Origin: Yinghuangia soli
GTDB taxonomy: Bacteria; Actinomycetota; Actinomycetes; Streptomycetales; Streptomycetaceae
DNA: 42,268 bases
Direction: 5' to 3'
Assembly: GCF_021502675.1 (NCBI RefSeq)
Contig: NZ_JAKFHA010000004.1
Coordinates: 432,737-475,004 of the forward strand
Of the stretch, positions 8,151 through 15,491 are shown in pieces. Positions within the stretch are counted from its first letter, which is position 1. Each line of letters begins with the position of its first letter. The notes beneath the pieces are model-generated. The model was not told the DNA's origin, searched no databases, and saw nothing but the letters and a program-made list of their open reading frames with translations. The position numbers and the translations under genes are program-made.

Positions 8151-8774
8151 TCAGTCGCTGGTCGCGTCGCGTTCCTGCGGGGAGAACGAATAGTCGCCGC
8201 CCGACGCGCGGCCGCGGCGCAGCATGGAGCTCGCGGCGGAGAAGGTGCCGCGCGTCTTCCGGCTCGAATAGCTGAGCGCCTGGCCAGCGGCGATGCCGAT
8301 GCCACCGGCCGCCGCGAAGGCGTCCTGGTCCGCGCCGAGGAAGAGGAAGACCCAGCCGTATTTGTCCTGCTGATGGGTGATCATCTCGCGGACCCGCTCG
8401 CGCGAGTAGTCGGACGACGCGTTCTCCAGGCCGTCGGTCAGGATCACCACGACCACCTCGCCGGGCCGCCGGGCGTCGGGCAGCGCGGCCAGGTCCTCGC
8501 CGAGCCGGGCGATGGTGCGGCCGACCGCGTCCAGCAGGGCGGTCATGCCGCGCGGCTTGAGGCGGAAGTCGGGGACGTCGGCCAGCGGCTTGTTCTCGTA
8601 GACCGCTTCATAGTGGTCGTCGAACTGGTAGAGCGACACCAGCGTGCGGGCCTCGACTTCCTGCTGTTCCGCCAGGAAGGCGCGCAGGCCGCCTTCGGTG
8701 TCCTCCTTGACGCTCTGCATCGACCCCGAACGGTCGAGGACGATCGCTATATGGCGGAGATCCGGATCGGTCAT
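8151..8774 (-). CDS. von Willebrand factor A domain protein
   Basis: 207 residues. GGAGGA precedes the ATG at 8774. Residues 7-175 form a single vWA domain with an intact metal-ion-dependent adhesion site: DRSGS (Asp14, Ser16, Ser18), Thr78 in GMTALLDA, and Asp114 in ILTDGLENAS. HIAIVLDRSGSM and WVFLFLGADQDA are typical of TerY/YegL-like cytoplasmic vWA proteins. There is no signal peptide or anchor. The C-terminal 35 residues are Ser/Arg-rich. Such proteins scaffold metal-dependent complexes, often with ATPases or kinases, but none is adjacent here. The next upstream gene is divergent. Confidence 0.92.
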   Translation of the reverse strand: MTDPDLRHIAIVLDRSGSMQSVKEDTEGGLRAFLAEQQEVEARTLVSLYQFDDHYEAVYENKPLADVPDFRLKPRGMTALLDAVGRTIARLGEDLAALPDARRPGEVVVVILTDGLENASSDYSRERVREMITHQQDKYGWVFLFLGADQDAFAAAGGIGIAAGQALSYSSRKTRGTFSAASSMLRRGRASGGDYSFSPQERDATSD

Positions 8775-8875
8775 GACGGGAATCCTCCGATGTGCAGCGG
8801 CAGGTCGGATGCTCCGAGTGTGCCTGCCCGGACCGACGTCCGGTACGGGATAAGCACCCGCCGGGCCGCGTCGCG

Positions 8876-8888
8876 TTTCTTCAAGAAA
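8876..8888. promoter_or_regulatory. AT-rich palindrome ahead of the MDMPI-fold gene
   Basis: TTTCTT-C-AAGAAA is a perfect dyad with 6-base arms. It stands out in GC-rich DNA and lies 30-43 bases before the ATG at 8919, where a -35 or operator would be if the transcript is leaderless. No cognate regulator is evident. Confidence 0.4.
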
Positions 8889-8918
8889 GCCGCCGCGAAG
8901 CCGCCTAACGTGGCGGGT

Positions 8919-9491
8919 ATGACGAAGCGCATCAGCGACCTGCTCGACCTCGCCGCCCGCCGGGCGCTCCCGGTGGTCGACGGCGTGCCGGACGACAAGT
9001 TCGGCGCCCCGACGCCCTGCAGCGAGTACACCGTGGCCGACCTGGCCAACCACCTCTACCAGGTGGTGGTGAACTTCCAGAAGCTGGCCAAGAAGGAGGA
9101 CGTCGACTGGTCGGCGGTACCCGACTTCCTGCACGGCGACTGGCGGCAGGCCTTCGCCGGCGAGACGGAGGCGCTGATCGCGGCCTGGGCCGCACCTGAT
9201 GCGGAAGAAGGCGTGTCGGCGGGCATGGGCCTGCCGAACCGGGTGGTCGGGCAAATGGTCCTGCTCGATCTGACGTTCCACCCGTGGGACCTCGCGCAGG
9301 CCACCGGTCAGGCCTTCGAGCCGGATCCCGAGGTGCTCCCGGAACTGGCCGACCTTGTCGCGACGATGGGCCCCAACGCGCGCAAGATGGGCGTGTTCGG
9401 CGAGCCGGTCGCGGTCCCGGACGACGCCGACGCGTTCGTCCGCATCCTGGGTGCCACCGGGCGCGACCCGCACTGGAAGCCGGGCGCCTGA
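8919..9491 (+). CDS. TIGR03086-like metal-binding protein (DinB/MDMPI fold)
   Basis: 190 residues. The start is probably leaderless: TAACGT sits about ten bases before the ATG and there is no SD. The opening (ISDLLDLAARRALPVVDGV) and PTPCSEYTVADLANHLYQV match the mycothiol-dependent maleylpyruvate isomerase N-terminal fold, a four-helix bundle binding a divalent metal. The ligand positions are His45, His121 (FHPWDLA), and Asp117 where the family more often has Glu. Some relatives use mycothiol to isomerise or detoxify; the reaction here is unknown. It converges on the corA-like gene. Confidence 0.85.
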   Translation: MTKRISDLLDLAARRALPVVDGVPDDKFGAPTPCSEYTVADLANHLYQVVVNFQKLAKKEDVDWSAVPDFLHGDWRQAFAGETEALIAAWAAPDAEEGVSAGMGLPNRVVGQMVLLDLTFHPWDLAQATGQAFEPDPEVLPELADLVATMGPNARKMGVFGEPVAVPDDADAFVRILGATGRDPHWKPGA

Positions 9492-9514
9492 GCGCGGCGG
9501 GCCGGTAGGCACGG

Positions 9515-9559
9515 GGTCGGTACGCATGCGGCCGGTACGCACCGGGCCGGTACGCGGCG
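9515..9559. repeat. 15-bp tandem repeat, three copies
   Basis: Units at 9515-9529, 9530-9544 and 9545-9559 share GGYCGGTACGC followed by four variable bases. A degenerate fourth copy may precede them. The last unit forms the left arm of the adjacent hairpin. Confidence 0.7.
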
Positions 9560-9575
9560 TTGCGTACCGGCCCGG
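9542..9575. terminator. Terminator hairpin between MDMPI-fold and corA-like genes
   Basis: Perfect 14-base arms (9542-9555 and 9562-9575) flank a six-base loop GGCGTT between two convergent genes. Its left arm is made from a tandem-repeat unit. Confidence 0.75.
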
Positions 9576-9596
9576 ACTGCGGCCCGCAGGCCCGGC

Positions 9597-10742
9597 CTAC
9601 AGCCAGTCGCGCCGTTTGAAGACCACGTACAGCGTCAGGCTCACCAGCAGCATCAGCCCGATCGCGAACGGGTAGCCCGCGGCCCACCGCAGCTCGGGCA
9701 TCGTCTCGAAGTTCATGCCGTAGATGGTCCCGATGAGCGTCGGCGCGAACAGGATCGCGCCCCAGGCCGAGACCTTCCGGACCTCTTCGTTCTGCGCCAG
9801 GCTGACCTCGGTGAGCTGCTTCATCTCCTCGTTCTGCTTCTGCGTCACCAGCGTCGCGTTCACCGACATGATGTTCGCGAGCATCTGCCGGAATCCGTCG
9901 ACGCGTTCGACGACGGTGGTGGCGTGGTCCTCGACGTCGCGGAGGTAGCGGCGCAGTTCCTCGTCCACCTCGTACTTGTCGAACCCGAGCGTCAGATCCC
10001 GCAGCATGCCCAGCAGCGGGCGGCCGGCGCGCTGGAACTCGATGACCTCGCGGCCCAGTTCGTACATGCGCCGGGACACGTTCGGCTCGCCGAGGAAGAC
10101 CTCGGTCTCGATCTCGTCGATGTCGTGCTGGAGCCCGGCCACCACGGGGGCGTACTCGTCGACGACGGTGTCGAGTACCGCGTACAGCACCGCTTCGGGG
10201 CCCAGGCGCAGCAGGTCGGGCCGGTCCTCGAGCCAGCGGCGCACGGTGCCGAGGTCCGGCGACTCGGAATGGCGGACCGTCACCACGAAGTTGCGGCCCA
10301 TGAACACGTGCACCTCGCCGAAGTCGACCTCCTCGACGTCGTCGAGGTAGCGCGCCGCCCGCAGCACCGCGAACAGGGTGTCGCCGTAGCGCTCCAGCTT
10401 GGGCCGCTGATGGGCCACGATGGCGTCCTCGACGGCCAGCTCGTGCAGGCCGAACTCCTCGGCTGCCGAGAGCAGTTGGGCATCGGCCGGGCGGTAGAGC
10501 CCGATCCAGGCCATCGCCCCGGGCCGCTCGTGCAGACCGCGGTACGTGTCGGCGAGCGTGCCGGGGGAGGCGACGCGGCGCCCGTCCACGTACAGCGCGC
10601 TGTCCACGAGAGTGGCCTCCGGCGGCCCCACGTCCTCGCCGGACTGGCGCGGGTCCATCGACTGCTCGGGGGACCCCTCGGCCCGGCCGAGACCGGCGGC
10701 CTGCCGGCGGCCGCGGAGCGAGGGGCGGCGCCGGTCGGTCAT
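9597..10742 (-). CDS. corA: CorA-family magnesium/cobalt transporter
   Basis: 381 residues from the ATG at 10742, which has GGAGG four bases upstream; a longer start at 10775 lacks an SD. Residues 1-310 form the large cytoplasmic funnel domain rich in acidic helices. The C-terminus has two membrane helices (KVSAWGAILFAPTLIGTIY and the last stretch ending LMLLVSLTLYVVF), with the signature GMN at about residues 342-344 and a basic KRRDWL end. The GMN-FETMPEL periplasmic loop is the selectivity entrance of CorA pentamers. Transport of Mg2+ (or Co2+/Ni2+) is expected. No Mg-responsive leader is seen. Confidence 0.94.
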   Translation of the reverse strand: MTDRRRPSLRGRRQAAGLGRAEGSPEQSMDPRQSGEDVGPPEATLVDSALYVDGRRVASPGTLADTYRGLHERPGAMAWIGLYRPADAQLLSAAEEFGLHELAVEDAIVAHQRPKLERYGDTLFAVLRAARYLDDVEEVDFGEVHVFMGRNFVVTVRHSESPDLGTVRRWLEDRPDLLRLGPEAVLYAVLDTVVDEYAPVVAGLQHDIDEIETEVFLGEPNVSRRMYELGREVIEFQRAGRPLLGMLRDLTLGFDKYEVDEELRRYLRDVEDHATTVVERVDGFRQMLANIMSVNATLVTQKQNEEMKQLTEVSLAQNEEVRKVSAWGAILFAPTLIGTIYGMNFETMPELRWAAGYPFAIGLMLLVSLTLYVVFKRRDWL

Positions 10743-10779
10743 CGGGCCTCCGGATCGGGTGGGCTGCGCGGACATGGCC

Positions 10780-10810
10780 GAGGGCCGGCCGCGCGATGCG
10801 ACCGGCCCTC
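10780..10810. terminator. Hairpin downstream of rpmE2
   Basis: GAGGGCCGG (10780-10788) pairs with CCGGCCCTC (10802-10810). It lies about 50 bases beyond the rpmE2 stop and just ahead of the corA-like start, where it should end the rpmG-rpmE2 transcript. Confidence 0.6.
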
Positions 10811-10862
10811 AGCATTGTCCCTTTTGTCGGCCCGGAATCCAGAGCGACGCGGTACCGCCGCC

Positions 10863-11105
10863 TTACTTTCCGTAGCGCCGGTTGAACTGCTCGATCCGCC
10901 CGGCGGTGTCGAGCACGCGGCCCTTGCCGGTCCAGAACGGGTGGCTGGCCGAGGAGATGTCGACGTCGAAGACCGGGTAGGTCTTCCCGTCGGTCCACTC
11001 GACGGTCTGCGCACTGGTCAGCGTCGACCGGGTCAGAAAGGCGTAGTCCGCGGACTTGTCGCGGAAGACGACGGGACGGTACTCGGGGTGGATGGCGGAA
11101 CGCAT
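10863..11105 (-). CDS. rpmE2: 50S ribosomal protein L31 type B, zinc-independent
   Basis: 80 residues, full length for the type B form. [45 protein letters not shown] and the lack of any Cys identify the C-minus L31 paralogue, which replaces the zinc-ribbon form when zinc is scarce. The upstream gene rpmG ends 42 bases before it on the same strand, and a Zur-box-like palindrome lies ahead of rpmG, so both are probably induced by zinc starvation. Confidence 0.96.
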   Translation of the reverse strand: MRSAIHPEYRPVVFRDKSADYAFLTRSTLTSAQTVEWTDGKTYPVFDVDISSASHPFWTGKGRVLDTAGRIEQFNRRYGK

Positions 11106-11147
11106 GGAAGCCTCCAGGGGAGATTCGGCGGGGTGTCGGCGAGCGGG

Positions 11148-11312
11148 TCAGCGCTCTTCGCGGAACAGCACGTGCCGGCGGGCGACCGGGTCGTACTTGC
11201 GCAGCTCCAGCCGGTCCGGATCGTTCCGGCGGCTCTTGCGCGTCACGTACGTCTGCCCAGTGCCTGCGGTCGAGCGCAGTTTCACGACGGGTCGCAGCTC
11301 ACTGCGTGCCAT
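11148..11312 (-). CDS. rpmG: 50S ribosomal protein L33, zinc-independent paralogue
   Basis: 54 residues. [39 protein letters not shown] is the L33 fold. The two CxxC pairs of the zinc-binding form are absent (no Cys at all), marking the C-minus type. GAGGAGG lies just upstream of the ATG. It leads a two-gene unit with rpmE2 and has a Zur-like operator about 50-65 bases upstream. The protein sits at the 50S E-site side; swapping it releases zinc from ribosomes. Confidence 0.96.
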   Translation of the reverse strand: MARSELRPVVKLRSTAGTGQTYVTRKSRRNDPDRLELRKYDPVARRHVLFREER

Positions 11313-11362
11313 GGGGGCCTCCTCGTTTCTCTCGGTGCCGCGATGCCGACCGCGACATGAGA

Positions 11363-11377
11363 TGGAAACGATTCCCA
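11363..11377. promoter_or_regulatory. Zur-box-like operator ahead of rpmG-rpmE2
   Basis: TGGAAACGATTCCCA is a near-palindrome matching the actinobacterial Zur consensus TGAAAATGATTTTCA at 11 of 15 positions. Position (51-65 bases ahead of rpmG) and targets (zinc-free ribosomal paralogues) fit repression by zinc-loaded Zur. A TATTCT-like -10 overlaps its upstream side on the minus strand. Confidence 0.75.
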
Positions 11378-11414
11378 TCGCAGAATATTCCGCCGCCCCT
11401 TCCCGGGGCACCGC

Positions 11415-12347
11415 TCACAGCTCGAAGGGAGGACGTCCCATCTGGTCGCGGACCGCGACGACCGGGGGGTTGAGGAGGGCGCGGCGCTGCCAGTTCGCGC
11501 CGTCCACGACCAGCGTGTGGCCCGAGATGAAGCGGGCGTACGGGCTGGTCAGGAAGGTGGCGGCCCAGCCGAGCTCGCGGACGCGGCCGGCGCGGAGGGC
11601 GGGCTGCAGGGGGTCCTTGTCGCTGGCCCGGTCGACGTTGCCGCGGATGTCGTCGGTCATGTCGGCGTGCGGGAACAGGCCGGGGACGAGGCCGTTGATC
11701 TGGATGCCGTAGGGGCCCCATTCGACGGCGAGCGTCTCGACCATGTTCTTGACGCCGGCCTTGGCGGCCGCGGAGTGGGCGAAGCCGGGGCCGCCGGTCC
11801 AGGCGTAGGACGCGCCGATGTTGACGATCGAGCCGGGGGTGCCGGCGTCGAGGTGGCGGCGGGCGAACTCGCGGGCGCAGAAGTAGGTGCCGTTGAGGGT
11901 GATGTCGACGACGGTGCGCCAGGCGTTGGGCGACATGTCCTCGGCGGGCACGGGGAAGTTCGCCGCGGCGTTGTTGATCAGGATGTGCGGGAGGCCGAAG
12001 TGCTCCTCGGCGGCCTCGAAGGCGGCGGCGATCTGCTCGGGGTCGCGGATGTCGCAGGTGACGGTGGCGACCCGGCCGCCGAGGCCCTCCAGGCCCTCGC
12101 GGGCCGCCTTGAGGTGGTCGTCCTTGCGGGAGGCGACGACGATGTCGGCGCCGAGCCGGGCGTACTCGGTGGCGATGGCCTTGCCCAGGCCGGTGCCGCC
12201 GCCGGTGACGAAGACGACGGTCCCGTCGTAGGTGCCGGGCGGCAGGGCGCTGGCGCCCAGCGGGGCGGGCTCGGGCAGCCCGGGGTAGCGGCCGTGCGCA
12301 AGGTTGCTCATGTTCTTCACCCCGGAGTCGGGCGTGTTCTCGGTCAT
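11415..12347 (-). CDS. SDR oxidoreductase, 2,4-dienoyl-CoA reductase-like
   Basis: 310 residues with an extra 40-residue N-terminal extension; an ATG at 12311 is another possible start. TGGGTGLGKA (48-57) binds the nucleotide, and NNAAANF replaces the usual NNAG, as in mitochondrial and peroxisomal 2,4-dienoyl-CoA reductases. Lys196 is present but the classic Tyr four residues before it is Ser192 (HSAAAKAGV), again as in that subgroup. An NADPH-linked reduction of 2,4-dienoyl-CoA during breakdown of polyunsaturated acyl chains is the best guess. The start is only seven bases past the stop of the crotonase gene, so the two are translationally coupled. Confidence 0.9.
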   Translation of the reverse strand: MTENTPDSGVKNMSNLAHGRYPGLPEPAPLGASALPPGTYDGTVVFVTGGGTGLGKAIATEYARLGADIVVASRKDDHLKAAREGLEGLGGRVATVTCDIRDPEQIAAAFEAAEEHFGLPHILINNAAANFPVPAEDMSPNAWRTVVDITLNGTYFCAREFARRHLDAGTPGSIVNIGASYAWTGGPGFAHSAAAKAGVKNMVETLAVEWGPYGIQINGLVPGLFPHADMTDDIRGNVDRASDKDPLQPALRAGRVRELGWAATFLTSPYARFISGHTLVVDGANWQRRALLNPPVVAVRDQMGRPPFEL

Positions 12348-12354
12348 GCGCGGC

Positions 12355-13134
12355 TCAGCTTCCCGTGTAGTGCGGCGGACGGTTCTCGGCGCGGGCGGCG
12401 CGGAACTCGGCCAGGTCGTCGGAACGGCTCAGGTAGGTCTGCGCGATCAGTTCCTCGGCCATCGAGCTGCGGATCTGCGGCTCGGCGAGGTGCTTGATGA
12501 CGCGGCGCGCGGTCTTGACGGTGGCGGCGGGCACCGCGGCGATCTTCTCGGCCATCTCGCGGACCGTGGCGTCCAGCTCGGCGGCGGGGACGACGCGCGA
12601 GACCACGCCGTGCGCGTACGCCTCGGCGGCGTCCATCGGGCGGCCGGTCAGGACCAGGTCGGACGCCACGCCGTGGCCGCAGATCTGGAACAGCCGGCCG
12701 ACCCCGCCGGTGTCCGGGATGACCCCGTGCACGGTCTCCGGCAGCATGAACCGGGCGCCTTCGGCGGCGACCCGGATGTCGGCCAGCAGGGCGCGCTGGA
12801 ACGACGCGCCGATGGACCAGCCCTTGCAGGCCACCAGGACGGGGGCGTCCAGGTCGAAGAGCTGCTGGATGCCGCGGTGCCCGCGGGTCATCAGCTCGTG
12901 GTGCGTCATGGTGACCTGGCCGCCGCCGATCGCCCCCACGTCGCGCCCCGAGGAGAAGGACTTGCCCTCGGCCCGCCAGATCACCGCGCGGACGTCGGAG
13001 CGGCCGCGCAGCTCGGCGAGGATCTGCCAGAGCAGCTGGTCCATCTCGTCGTCGAAGGCGTTGTGCTTCTCGGGGTTGTTGTTGGTGATCGTGGCGATCG
13101 GGCCGTCGTACTCAAGCAGGACTTTGTCCGCCAC
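12355..13134 (-). CDS. Enoyl-CoA hydratase/isomerase (crotonase) family protein
   Basis: 259 residues, the normal crotonase length. The CoA-binding and oxyanion stretch is FSSGRDVGAI and the second oxyanion region GWSIGASFQ. Of the two hydratase glutamates, the second is kept (Glu133 in MLPETVHG) but the first is Gln113 in GASFQ, where hydratases have GGGCE. Simple syn-hydration is therefore doubtful; isomerase or other crotonase chemistry is more likely. It heads a two-gene unit with the dienoyl-CoA reductase-like gene. The 5' region has a perfect GTCACGTGAC palindrome. Confidence 0.92.
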   Translation of the reverse strand: MADKVLLEYDGPIATITNNNPEKHNAFDDEMDQLLWQILAELRGRSDVRAVIWRAEGKSFSSGRDVGAIGGGQVTMTHHELMTRGHRGIQQLFDLDAPVLVACKGWSIGASFQRALLADIRVAAEGARFMLPETVHGVIPDTGGVGRLFQICGHGVASDLVLTGRPMDAAEAYAHGVVSRVVPAAELDATVREMAEKIAAVPAATVKTARRVIKHLAEPQIRSSMAEELIAQTYLSRSDDLAEFRAARAENRPPHYTGS

Positions 13135-13175
13135 CTGGCCTCCGTCCGGGTTCGCTGCCGTGGATCTGACGATGT

Positions 13176-13185
13176 GTCACGTGAC
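13176..13185. promoter_or_regulatory. GTCACGTGAC palindrome ahead of crotonase operon
   Basis: A perfect 10-base dyad 42-51 bases upstream of the crotonase start, next to a TATA-rich patch (GGATATACC) that could hold a -10. Two further CACGTG-centred sites lie at 15173-15210 upstream of add. The regulator is unknown. Confidence 0.45.
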
Positions 13186-13296
13186 CTGGATATACCAACC
13201 GGGCTGCGGTTTCGAGAGGCGGGTGGGAGGTAACCCTCCCCGGGTCGCGCCGCTCGACCCCGGCGCCGCGCGACCCGCCGCCGAACGGAGCACATG

Positions 13297-13986
13297 ATGA
13301 AGGTCGATCTGCGCCACAACCCCTCGTTCACCGTCGCCCGCTGCGTGCTGGCGGGCGGCGAGAAGATGCGTGCGGAGAGCGGGGCGATGCTGGCGCACAG
13401 CGCGGGCGTCACCTTCGAGGCGAAGGTCGAGGGCGGCATGATGGCCGGGCTCAAGCGCAGCGTGCTGGGCGGCGAGTCGCTGTTCCAGACCACGTTCACG
13501 GCGCCCGGGCCGGGCGGCTGGGTGGACGTCGCGGCGAACCTGCCGGGTGACGCGATCACCATCGACCTCGGGCCCGGCCAGGACCGCTTCCTGCTCACCA
13601 AGGGCTGCTGGCTGGCCAACTCCGCGGGCGTGGCGATCGACACCAAGTGGGGCGGCGCCCGCAACCTGTTCGGCGGCGAGGGCGGCTTCCTGGTCGAGGC
13701 GAGCGGCCAGGGCGTGGTGGTGGCGAGCTGCTTCGGCGCGCTGGACGTGATCGACCTGGACGCGGGGGAGCAGGTGGTGATCGACACCGGGCACGTGGTG
13801 GCCTATGCGCCGACCATCGCGTTCCAGATCCGGCGCGCGGTGGCAGGCCGCTCGATCCAGAGCATGAAGTCGGGCGAGGGTTTCGTCTTCGACTTCACCG
13901 GCCCGGGACGCGTGCTGCTGCAGTCGCGGAACCCGAGCCAGATGATCTCCTACCTGACCGCCAACATGCCGGGCTCGCGGGCGTAG
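13297..13986 (+). CDS. AIM24 family protein
   Basis: 229 residues, all of it an AIM24/TIGR00266-type beta-rich domain: LAGGEKMRAESGAMLAHSAGV, KRSVLGGESLFQTTFTAPG, FGGEGGFLVEASGQGVVVASCFGALDVIDL and GHVVAYAPTIAFQIR are characteristic. Two adjacent ATGs exist (13294 and 13297); GGAG is better spaced from the second. It is cytoplasmic, with no signal peptide. The family is widespread in actinobacteria and some members have been linked to mitochondria or stress, but its biochemical function is unknown. It stands alone, converging on add with only 23 bases between stops. Confidence 0.93.
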   Translation: MKVDLRHNPSFTVARCVLAGGEKMRAESGAMLAHSAGVTFEAKVEGGMMAGLKRSVLGGESLFQTTFTAPGPGGWVDVAANLPGDAITIDLGPGQDRFLLTKGCWLANSAGVAIDTKWGGARNLFGGEGGFLVEASGQGVVVASCFGALDVIDLDAGEQVVIDTGHVVAYAPTIAFQIRRAVAGRSIQSMKSGEGFVFDFTGPGRVLLQSRNPSQMISYLTANMPGSRA

Positions 13987-14009
13987 CCCGGCACGTCGGC
14001 GTCCGGTGG

Positions 14010-15065
14010 TCAGGCGCCGTCGGCGGTCGCGGCGTAGGTGTCGATCTCGGCGAGCAGCTCGCGCTTGCCGTCCGCGTCCAGGAAGGATGCGCGGACGCCG
14101 TTGCGGGCCAGCTCCAGGATTGCCGGGGTGCCCAGGCCCAGGTCGCGGACGAAGCGGTACTCGCCCTGCAGCGTGGTGCCGAACATCGGCGGGTCGTCGG
14201 AGTTGAGGGTGACCATGAGGCCCTCCTCGATCATGCGCGGCAGCGGGTGGTCCTCGGGCCGCGCGACCGCGGAGGTGCGCAGGTTGGACGTGGGGGACAC
14301 ATCGAGCGGCAGCTGCGTGTCACGCAGGTGGGCGACCAGCTCGGGGTCGTCCATGCTGCGGATGCCGTGCCCGATGCGGTCCGCCTTGAGCGCGCGGACG
14401 GCCGACCACACGCGGTCCGCGCCCTCGACCTCGCCGGCGTGCGGCAGGCTCTTCAGGCCCTCGGCGCGGGCCCGGGCGAACACCGCCTCGAACTGGTCGC
14501 GTTCGACCTCGATGCCGCCCACGCCGAAGCCGATGACGCTGGACGGGCCGTGCTTCAGGACGGCGTCCAGGGTGAGTTCGCCCGCCTCGGGGCCGAACTG
14601 GCCCGCGAAGTCCGGGATCCAGCGCAGCCGGATGCCGGTGTCGCGCTCCGCGTCGCGCCGCCCGGCCTCGATGCCCGCGAAGACGACCTCGGCGGGGATG
14701 CCGCGCACGAGGTGGCTCTGCAGGCTGACGTGGACCTCGGCGTACCGCACGTTCTGCGCGGCCAGCGAGCGGCCGGTCTCGGCGGCCAGCAGGGCGAAGT
14801 CCGCTTCGTCGCGCAGCGCTTCGACGGAGGCCACGTAGACCTTGATGAAATGCCCGAAGTCCTGGAACTCGTACCAGGATTCGATCGCCTCGACGGTCGG
14901 CGGAATGGTGTCCAGGCCGTGCTTGCGGGCCAGCGTGAGGAGGGTCGCGGGCAGCAGCGAGCCCTCGAGGTGGACGTGCAGCTCGGCCTTGGGCAGGCCG
15001 GCGAGGAAGGCGTCCGTGGCGCTGCCGGGGGCGGCTGCGGCGGCGGGGTCTGGGGCGGTGGTCAC
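14010..15065 (-). CDS. add: Adenosine deaminase
   Basis: 351 residues from GTG at 15065, with AGGA eight bases upstream. It is a metal-dependent amidohydrolase TIM barrel converting adenosine or deoxyadenosine to inosine: zinc ligands His30 and His32 in AELHVHLEGS, LPHAGEVEG supplies His and the catalytic Glu, and LNSDDPPMFGTTL contains the Asp pair. Length and motifs are complete. Purine salvage in the cytoplasm is the expected role. A 700-base gene-poor region lies upstream, with two CACGTG-centred sites. Confidence 0.95.
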   Translation of the reverse strand: MTTAPDPAAAAAPGSATDAFLAGLPKAELHVHLEGSLLPATLLTLARKHGLDTIPPTVEAIESWYEFQDFGHFIKVYVASVEALRDEADFALLAAETGRSLAAQNVRYAEVHVSLQSHLVRGIPAEVVFAGIEAGRRDAERDTGIRLRWIPDFAGQFGPEAGELTLDAVLKHGPSSVIGFGVGGIEVERDQFEAVFARARAEGLKSLPHAGEVEGADRVWSAVRALKADRIGHGIRSMDDPELVAHLRDTQLPLDVSPTSNLRTSAVARPEDHPLPRMIEEGLMVTLNSDDPPMFGTTLQGEYRFVRDLGLGTPAILELARNGVRASFLDADGKRELLAEIDTYAATADGA

Positions 15066-15172
15066 GGAGCGGGTCCTCCCGGGCGGGTCATACGTTGCAC
15101 CTATTCGACCATGCCGCGCCGCGGAGCGAGGCCCGGGGCCTGCGATGATCACGCGGCGTGGTCGGATGATCA

Positions 15173-15210
15173 GGTGACACGTGACGATTCGGGCGGTGAC
15201 ACGTGTGACC
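15173..15210. promoter_or_regulatory. Two CACGTG-centred repeats upstream of add
   Basis: GGTGACACGTGACG (15173-15186) and GGTGACACGTGTGACC (15195-15210) share GGTGACACGTG, with start points 22 bases (two helical turns) apart. They lie 108-145 bases upstream of add. Similar to GTCACGTGAC at 13176. They are good candidates for an operator pair of one regulator. Confidence 0.45.
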
Positions 15211-15454
15211 GTTGCGCATCTGTTGACTTCCTTGACTCGAACCACGAATCTCTGCGCGAGAGACCGGACGCGAGCCGACAAAACCGCAGATTGCGGATCA
15301 TCTGTCGACGGGCCCGCGGCCTCGCGCCACCGCCCGCCCCGCAGCACCTGACGCCCGGTCCGTCCGCACCACCTGCGCCGCCCAGAGCCCCGCAGCACCA
15401 CGCTCCGCCACCGCCCCGCCCGGCTCCGAAGCCCGCCGCCGCGGGCCCACATTC

Positions 15455-15491
15455 CCGGCGCCGCATGCACCCCGGACGCATGCGGCGCCGG
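15455..15491. terminator. Strong hairpin, 14-bp perfect stem
   Basis: Arms 15455-15468 (CCGGCGCCGCATGC) and 15478-15491 are perfectly complementary around a nine-base loop. There is no T-run. It stands mid-gap, 274 bases beyond the VapB-like stop, and may end a minus-strand transcript or a short plus-strand RNA. Confidence 0.5.

Noticed and set aside
10743-10775. Longer start for the CorA-like protein
   Set aside because: No SD before the ATG at 10775, whereas GGAGG precedes the ATG at 10742.
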